From: Moraxella porci DSM 25326
Lineage (GTDB): Bacteria > Pseudomonadota > Gammaproteobacteria > Pseudomonadales > Moraxellaceae
Direction of reading: 5' to 3'
Length of the DNA: 10,264 nucleotides
Assembly (NCBI RefSeq): GCF_002014855.1
Contig: NZ_MUYV01000013.1
Span: 1 to 10,264 of the forward strand
Shown: positions 6,310 through 10,264 of the stretch, piece after piece
How the letters are laid out: every line of letters starts with the position of its first letter
How positions within the stretch are numbered: position 1 is the first letter of the stretch
Notes under the pieces: model-generated
Seen by the model: the letters and a program-made list of their open reading frames with translations, nothing else
Told to the model about the DNA's origin: nothing
Database searches by the model: none
Program-made: the position numbers and the translations under genes

Positions 6310-6738
6310 CTACTCTCGAGGGGTATTTGTCACCCATTGATAGCGTGTTTCGCCTTTTCTTATTCCTGTTTGGATAACCAAGCCTTGTTGAACCAGTGGT
6401 CTTAGTACATTATAAATAGCTTTGCTCTGTCTTTTATCAGGCTCTGGGCTTGTGTTTTCGTCACTGTCTAGCACCAGTGCTTGTTTTGCGATTTCATGCG
6501 TTAATAATGGCTTATCTGCTTGTTTTAGCACCTGCACTACTAGGGTTTTGATACTATTTTTAAAAGCGGATGTTCTTAATTTGGGCAGTTGGTCTATTTC
6601 GCCCATGATTTTAGCAGCTTGGGTGAGAATGTGAATTTGCTGCTCAATCTCTTGGATTTGTTTGTGTAGCGCCTGTTTGTGCTTGATAAGTTTATCAATT
6701 CTATTGGCAATACCGCTGTTGATATGAGATTCTGCCAT
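6310..6738 (-). CDS. Small coiled-coil plus winged-helix protein, transposon accessory (unknown function)
   Basis: A 142-residue protein read after the transposase in the same direction, 68 bp downstream, with its own strong Shine-Dalgarno (AGGGGG, 6743-6748). Residues 8-45 form a probable coiled coil (HKQALHKQIQEIEQQIHILTQ), a dimerisation segment. Residues 62-136 look like a winged helix: SIKTLVVQVLKQADKPLLTHEIAKQAL, an acidic/Pro loop (92-103), then a recognition-like helix QSKAIYNVLRPLVQQGLV and a wing GIRKGETRYQW. I cannot name the family. It could repress the element's promoters, help assemble the transposition complex, or be a passenger. A cytoplasmic DNA-binding role is inferred from fold style only. 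Confidence 0.8.
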   Translation of the reverse strand: MAESHINSGIANRIDKLIKHKQALHKQIQEIEQQIHILTQAAKIMGEIDQLPKLRTSAFKNSIKTLVVQVLKQADKPLLTHEIAKQALVLDSDENTSPEPDKRQSKAIYNVLRPLVQQGLVIQTGIRKGETRYQWVTNTPRE

Positions 6739-6806
6739 ATTACCCCCTTATTGTTTTGGCTTGTTTTGGCTTTTTAATTGGATTGGATTGAATTTGCTGG
6801 TGTTTG

Positions 6807-7847
6807 TTAAGCCGCTAGGGTTTCTACACGCTTTTTATTGCCTTGCCAATAACCACGCCAATCATCGGAAGGTAAACTGGTTAGGCATTTGGACACCACG
6901 TCATTGAAGATGACGCCATTGCTCAGACGGCGAGTATCTTCACGATAAGCGATTTCATTGGCATATTCATATAGGTAGGCGTTGTTCATTTTGTGAACTT
7001 GCCCGTAGTACATGCGCTTAAAGCGACTAAAATAGCTTTCCGCCAGATTATTGGTCACACCAGCATCAGAGCGATATTCCTTTTGGTGGTTGACGCGCTT
7101 TAGGTCGTGAAAATAAATTAGGTTGTCATAAGCTGGGCTTTCATCGGTATGGATGGTACTGCCTTTGGTGATATGCTTGTTGGCAAGCTGATTAACAACT
7201 TTGCTGTTTTCAGATTTGGCGATAAAGGCAATGGTGCTTCTTGCACCAATTTGTTTGGTGTTTTGTTCATCATCTTGCTTGGCAAAACTATCCCGCATAA
7301 CCAAAATCGCACGTTTTAACGGGTTTTCGTGTTGTTTTAAGCGTCTGTCAACACGCTCACTCTTTTTGTTCTTAGGTTTTTGGCTAGAATGGACATAAGT
7401 AGCGTCCATGTGTACAATACCGCTCAGCTGCATCGTTTCTCGCTGTTTATGTACCTTTAATGCTTCTTTGATTTTATGCAGCAGTACAAAAGCAGTTTTG
7501 TATTGTACATTTAAGTCACGAGCAATTTGTAAAGCAGAAATACCCTTGGCTGCATTCACATACAAGCTACAGGCAAACAAAATATCACGAAGTGGTAGTT
7601 TGTGATGTGCAAATAACGTACCCGCTGTCACTGAAAAGCGGTAATTGCAGTGCTTACACTGCCATTGATGACGTGTTTTAATGAAATAGGCTTGATGCTT
7701 CTCACCACAACGAGGGCATACCACCGCTCCACCAGCGCCCCAACGCAATTTCTTCATTGTCATCACTGCCTCATATTCACTCATGCGAGCAATAGCAATC
7801 GGTGATAGATTGCGTGCTTCAGCAGAGAGGAGGAAGTGTTGTGGCAT
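6807..7847 (-). CDS. IS1595-family (ISXO2-like) transposase
   Basis: A 346-residue DDE-type transposase. The N-terminus has a zinc ribbon with Cys44-x2-Cys47 and Cys64-x2-Cys67, as in IS1595-type enzymes, then a helix-turn-helix-like region (about 84-125, ISALQIARDLNVQYKTAF). The ISXO2-like catalytic domain shows Asp148 (HMDATYV), Asp235 (HTDESPAY) and the block NNLAESYFSRFKR, whose Asn267/Glu270 and Lys277 fit the DD(N/E)-K signature of the family. The C-terminal tail (SDDWRGYWQG) is intact. AAAGGAT at 7860-7854, 6 bp before the ATG, supports the start. It should act on the 25-bp ends at 6216 and 10245; the 8-bp duplication matches the family. Nothing indicates a frameshift or missing catalytic residue. 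Confidence 0.95.
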   Translation of the reverse strand: MPQHFLLSAEARNLSPIAIARMSEYEAVMTMKKLRWGAGGAVVCPRCGEKHQAYFIKTRHQWQCKHCNYRFSVTAGTLFAHHKLPLRDILFACSLYVNAAKGISALQIARDLNVQYKTAFVLLHKIKEALKVHKQRETMQLSGIVHMDATYVHSSQKPKNKKSERVDRRLKQHENPLKRAILVMRDSFAKQDDEQNTKQIGARSTIAFIAKSENSKVVNQLANKHITKGSTIHTDESPAYDNLIYFHDLKRVNHQKEYRSDAGVTNNLAESYFSRFKRMYYGQVHKMNNAYLYEYANEIAYREDTRRLSNGVIFNDVVSKCLTSLPSDDWRGYWQGNKKRVETLAA

Positions 7848-7863
7848 AATATAATCCTTTTAT

Positions 7864-7879
7864 ATATCGTATATGATGA
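7864..7879 (+). repeat. 16-bp repeat, copy 1 (putative operator at the transposase start site)
   Basis: ATATCGTATATGATGA matches copy 2 (7916-7931) at 14 of 16 positions in the same orientation, 52 bp apart. Copy 1 covers the expected transcription start of the transposase promoter. The GTATAT inside it also pairs with ATATAC at 7882-7887 across 7 bp. Confidence 0.45.
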
Positions 7880-7907
7880 TTATATACTAAGAACCAAACT
7901 TTGACAA
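7879..7907 (-). promoter_or_regulatory. sigma70 promoter of the transposase arm
   Basis: On the minus strand TTGTCA (7907-7902) and a perfect TATAAT (7884-7879) are separated by 17 bp. The start would be near 7872, with a leader of about 25 nt that contains the transposase ribosome-binding site. Its -35 box overlaps the -35 of the opposite promoter. Confidence 0.7.
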
Positions 7908-7929
7908 GTATAAAAATATCGTTTATAAT
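7901..7929 (+). promoter_or_regulatory. Consensus sigma70 promoter of the DUF6471/restriction-modification operon
   Basis: Perfect TTGACA (7901-7906) and perfect TATAAT (7924-7929) with the ideal 17-bp spacer. The start would be near 7936. Such a promoter should be very strong unless repressed, and the second copy of the 16-bp repeat covers its -10 box. Confidence 0.85.
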
Positions 7930-7931
7930 GA
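7916..7931 (+). repeat. 16-bp repeat, copy 2 (putative operator over the -10 box)
   Basis: ATATCGTTTATAATGA includes the whole TATAAT of the restriction-modification promoter and continues to the start region. It differs from copy 1 (7864-7879) at two positions. A protein bound here would block RNA polymerase. The likeness is partly due to AT-rich promoter sequence, but the shared ATATCGT is not explained by that. Confidence 0.45.
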
Positions 7932-7965
7932 AAAAAATTGTTAAATGATTTTCTGGTATGTATCC

Positions 7966-8196
7966 ATGAATAAAGAAACACAAGCCTTGTGGCGAAATAA
8001 AGCCAAAGGTATTTTAAAATCTGAGATTGCACTGCGAAATCTTAGTTATGCCGATGTCGTTGAAAAACTCAAAGAAATTGGTATTGAAGAAACGCCTCAA
8101 AACTTAAGCAACAAAATCACTCGTGGCGCTTTTGGGGCTGATTTTATGTTGCAGGTATTAACTGTGATTGGGTGCAAAAGTCTAAATCTGAATTAA
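7966..8196 (+). CDS. DUF6471-domain small protein
   Basis: A 76-residue protein from ATG 7966. An upstream in-frame ATG at 7945 would lie only about 9 nt from the predicted transcription start and adds seven non-conserved residues, so 7966 (MNKETQALWRNKAKG) is preferred; ribosome-binding sequence is weak for both. The body reads WRNKAKGILKSEIALRNLSYADVVEKL, then GIEETPQNLSNKITRGAF and FMLQVLTVIG, which I recognise as the DUF6471 pattern. The arrangement (a helix pair, a turn with polar residues before a helix NLSNKITRG, and a final hydrophobic helix) resembles a small lambda-repressor-like helix-turn-helix. It is the first gene of the operon, 9 bp before the restriction-modification gene, the position taken by controller proteins in many type II systems. 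DNA binding is inferred; the domain has no proven function that I know of. Confidence 0.82.
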   Translation: MNKETQALWRNKAKGILKSEIALRNLSYADVVEKLKEIGIEETPQNLSNKITRGAFGADFMLQVLTVIGCKSLNLN

Positions 8197-8205
8197 TGGT
8201 TATTT

Positions 8206-10191
8206 ATGAGTACAAATGAAGTTGTAACGGAAGATGGTATCTTGCCAGAAATCCACCTGCATTCTGAATATATGAACTGGTTTAAAAGTTGCGGAGTTAG
8301 GTTTAAAGCCTGGGGTAGCGCAGGCCCTGATTTTATTTTAACTGAACTAAATCTAATAGGAGAGGTCAAAAATAAAGATACAAATTCAAATTTAAAGAAG
8401 GCGGTGAAAGAAATTTATGAAAGAAAAACCGATATTGGCAAGATTGATAACTATGAGGCCTTCTTTATAGTTGCAGGTGAGACAATACGATACTACAATC
8501 AAACGAAAGAAAAACACTGGCAGGATGTGAAACTGGATAAGTGTATTGTATTCAAAGAAAAAGATAGGGATCAGTTTTTAGACTTTATCAAACAAAAAGG
8601 CCATAAAATAAAAATAGACTCTCATTTGGAGTACGCTTTAGATTTTATTCTAAATGATAAATTTAAACTAAATGTCACGGACGCTTTTCAAATTTTATTC
8701 AATCTTGATAAAGAAATAATTACCACTAATAGATATCTGTTTATCAACCAAGCAACCGAGAATGAGATCGAAATTCATTTGGTAATGGACAAGGTTAATA
8801 GAGAAGAACTTTTAAATTTCATCAATAAATTTACAATTGATGATGTAAATAAAGTAAAAGAATACATAAAACACAACTACTCCAGCCACATGCCGGATGA
8901 TAAAAAAGCCAATTTGGGTAAATACTACACCCCAAAAGAAATAGTGGAACTATTAAGAGAGAGCATACAGGAGCGAATTACTTTTGATACCACTGTGATG
9001 GATCTGTCCTGCGGTTGTGGGGCTTTTCTTGAATTATTTGATGATTGTAAAATCATAGGGGCGGATGTAGACAAAACTGCCATTGAAATACTTGACTTGT
9101 TTAAATTCTCCAATATACTTCATGACAATACATTATTAAATGTAAGTCGTGATAAATATGGGCTAGACAAGGACGACAGAGTTATTATCATTGGGAATCC
9201 TCCTTATAACGATTCAACTAGTATTAATAAGCGATATAGCACAAAGCAAAAAGCGGAACGACTGATTCAAGATGAAGATATCAAATGTAGGGATGTGGGA
9301 CGTTCTTTTTTGGAGGCATATGCCAAACTTGAACCAGAATACATTTGTGTTCTGCACCCACTATCCTATCTTATCAAGAAAAACAATCTAAGAGATATGA
9401 AAAAACTAAGGGCTAACTACCGCCTAGCAAAAGCAATTATTTTCTCTAGCCATTACTTCAAAGATTTAACGGGGGGCACTCCTTTCCCCATAATTATGGC
9501 TACTTATGAAAAGAATGCCGAAGGGATGAATTATGAGTTTATAAAAAACTTTATGTTTGACATATATGGCAGCGACTTAAAATTTTCACTTAGTGGTGTA
9601 GAACAAGCGGGGAATGATTATATACACCAAACTGTCACAAGTTTAGACAAAGGTTTTTCGGATATAGATGTATATCACTACAATTTTCGCGATTTAAACT
9701 CGATAAATAAAGCCAATTTTCAAAGTAAAGAATATAGAGAAAAGCATAAAAACTCGATGTTGGTTGTTAATTTCGACAATCTATGGAAGTACTGTTATAT
9801 AAACTGTATAAAAAAATTTTTATTACCAATGCTTGCTGAGGAGCACAACTACATTTTGGGTAATTTAAATCCAATATTGGATAGGCGATTGATTGAGAGT
9901 GATTTAGAATATTGGAGTGATTTATTTATTATGGGTGCTATACTTAAAAATACGCACAGACTCGATGTTTTTAATATAGACAACATAAATCGTAACTTTA
10001 TGTCTAAAAAGTTTGTTCTGAATCGATTTAAACACAAAGTAAAAAATGAAGAAAGCTGCGGCGGGAAACCGAATATATACAGAATGTTCCTAAATTATCT
10101 TGACACAAGAGATTCCAACATTGAGAATGAGATATATCAGGTTATAAGAGATTATTTCAAGCAGTTAGTAAACCAGTGTTTTTTTAAATAG
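8206..10191 (+). CDS. Fused PD-(D/E)XK nuclease and N6-adenine DNA methyltransferase (type IIG-like restriction-modification enzyme)
   Basis: A 661-residue cytoplasmic protein. The N-terminal part (about 10-110) has GPDFILTELNLIGEVKNK, with Asp42, Glu53 and Lys55 matching the D-x(n)-E-x-K core of PD-(D/E)XK nucleases. Residues 138-225 are a helical connector. The methyltransferase starts with GKYYTPKEIVELL (238-250, motif X-like), then motif I DLSCGCGAF (266-274), an acidic motif II at GADVDK (285-290) and motif IV NPPY (331-334) of gamma-class N6-adenine methylases, with HPLSYLI (384-390) after it. The C-terminal about 240 residues have no motif I recognise and should hold the target-recognition domain. 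The length is short beside Eco57I-type enzymes (roughly 1000), which makes it a compact type IIG candidate. It is the second gene after DUF6471, 9 bp apart, with no clear Shine-Dalgarno. It is AT-rich with different codon use from the core genes, a sign of transfer. A nuclease-dead modification enzyme is possible but the core residues are present. Confidence 0.85.
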   Translation: MSTNEVVTEDGILPEIHLHSEYMNWFKSCGVRFKAWGSAGPDFILTELNLIGEVKNKDTNSNLKKAVKEIYERKTDIGKIDNYEAFFIVAGETIRYYNQTKEKHWQDVKLDKCIVFKEKDRDQFLDFIKQKGHKIKIDSHLEYALDFILNDKFKLNVTDAFQILFNLDKEIITTNRYLFINQATENEIEIHLVMDKVNREELLNFINKFTIDDVNKVKEYIKHNYSSHMPDDKKANLGKYYTPKEIVELLRESIQERITFDTTVMDLSCGCGAFLELFDDCKIIGADVDKTAIEILDLFKFSNILHDNTLLNVSRDKYGLDKDDRVIIIGNPPYNDSTSINKRYSTKQKAERLIQDEDIKCRDVGRSFLEAYAKLEPEYICVLHPLSYLIKKNNLRDMKKLRANYRLAKAIIFSSHYFKDLTGGTPFPIIMATYEKNAEGMNYEFIKNFMFDIYGSDLKFSLSGVEQAGNDYIHQTVTSLDKGFSDIDVYHYNFRDLNSINKANFQSKEYREKHKNSMLVVNFDNLWKYCYINCIKKFLLPMLAEEHNYILGNLNPILDRRLIESDLEYWSDLFIMGAILKNTHRLDVFNIDNINRNFMSKKFVLNRFKHKVKNEESCGGKPNIYRMFLNYLDTRDSNIENEIYQVIRDYFKQLVNQCFFK

Positions 10192-10212
10192 GTGTATCAG
10201 CACCTATTTTTT
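10186..10212 (+). terminator. Rho-independent terminator overlapping the restriction-modification stop codon
   Basis: A 9-bp stem (10186-10194 with 10201-10209) has loop TATCAG and a T-run to 10212, then CTTTT. The TAG stop (10189-10191) lies within the left arm. The hairpin ends only 9 bp before the right inverted repeat, so element transcripts should not run into the flanking IS3. Confidence 0.8.
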
Positions 10213-10220
10213 CTTTTATA

Positions 10221-10245
10221 TTTGTGCAGGTGCTACATAATGGCG
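10221..10245 (-). repeat. Right terminal inverted repeat, 25 bp
   Basis: Reverse complement of 6216-6240 without a mismatch. It ends GCTACATAATGGCG, directly before the duplicated GGTAATTG. Confidence 0.95.
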
Positions 10246-10253
10246 GGTAATTG
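10246..10253 (+). repeat. Target-site duplication, right copy (GGTAATTG)
   Basis: Identical to 6208-6215, directly outside the right terminal inverted repeat. The two copies are direct repeats, as expected of a single transposition event. Confidence 0.95.
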
Positions 10254-10264
10254 TTCATTTGATA
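10246..10264 (-). pseudogene. Continuation of the interrupted IS3 transposase (partial, runs off the window)
   Basis: On the minus strand these last bases translate as YQMNNY in the frame that continues across the target duplication into the 5942-6215 fragment (YQQSLKDNG). The block fits the GWQYQM region that precedes SMSRKGN in IS3-family integrase domains. The rest of the transposase and the left end of the IS should follow beyond the window. Confidence 0.75.

Larger units (their letters stand above)
6216..10245. mobile_element. IS1595-family transposon (4030 bp) carrying a restriction-modification module
   Basis: The element is bounded by perfect 25-bp terminal inverted repeats and an 8-bp target duplication, and inserted into an IS3 transposase gene. 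Minus-strand arm: transposase (6807-7847) and a winged-helix accessory protein (6310-6738). Plus-strand arm: DUF6471 protein (7966-8196) and a fused nuclease-methyltransferase (8206-10191). Both arms start from one 98-bp intergenic control region and run outward to the ends. There is a candidate terminator inside each end. All genes appear intact, the repeats are perfect and the duplication is undamaged, so the insertion is probably recent and the element may still move. The passenger methyltransferase gene is visibly more AT-rich than the core genes at the left of the window. Confidence 0.93.

Noticed and set aside
8206..10191. BREX PglX or a type I HsdM subunit
   Set aside because: The protein is too short for PglX, carries its own nuclease core, and no brx, hsdR or hsdS genes lie in the element.
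6216..10245. Composite transposon flanked by two insertion sequences
   Set aside because: The 25-bp ends belong to one unit with a single transposase; the IS3 sequence is the target, continuous across the insertion, not a flanking partner.
1..10264. CRISPR array or retron-type repeats
   Set aside because: No series of evenly spaced repeats, no reverse transcriptase and no Cas protein was found on either strand.

Overview
The window looks like chromosome of a Moraxellaceae gammaproteobacterium, most likely Moraxella or a close relative. This is inferred from the style and mix of the housekeeping proteins (hydroxypyruvate reductase, farnesyl diphosphate synthase, MutY, a DUF2147 periplasmic protein); no database search was possible. 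The left half (about 1-5880) is ordinary core genome. The right half (about 5899-10264) is nested mobile DNA.

Core part: the tail of an unidentified gene (3-122); hprA-like D-2-hydroxyacid dehydrogenase (298-1245) with an extended -10 promoter; a terminator shared with a tRNA-Phe(GAA) gene on the minus strand (1298-1373); ispA (1594-2565); and mutY on the minus strand (2627-3829). A secreted DRGH-type DNA/RNA non-specific endonuclease (3906-4997) diverges from mutY and overlaps a small conserved unknown gene (4997-5254) in a TAATG junction. A secreted DUF2147 protein follows (5473-5838), behind a promoter with phased A-tracts upstream.

Mobile part: an IS3-family insertion sequence lies on the minus strand. 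Its right end is near 5899 and only the 3' part of its transposase is in the window. A second element of 4030 bp (6216-10245) has inserted into that transposase gene. It has perfect 25-bp terminal inverted repeats and an 8-bp target duplication GGTAATTG at 6208-6215 and 10246-10253. Removing the element and one duplication copy restores the IS3 reading frame, which fixes both boundaries to the base.

The inner element encodes an IS1595-family (ISXO2-like) transposase and a small coiled-coil plus winged-helix protein on the minus strand. Divergently, on the plus strand, it carries a passenger module: a 76-aa DUF6471 protein followed 9 bp later by a 661-aa fused PD-(D/E)XK nuclease and N6-adenine DNA methyltransferase (type IIG-like restriction-modification). 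Two near-perfect sigma70 promoters on opposite strands overlap at their -35 boxes and drive the two arms. Each start region carries a copy of a 16-bp repeat that may be an operator. The passenger operon ends in a terminator overlapping its stop codon, right next to the element end. The whole reads as a compact, self-mobile restriction-modification transposon.
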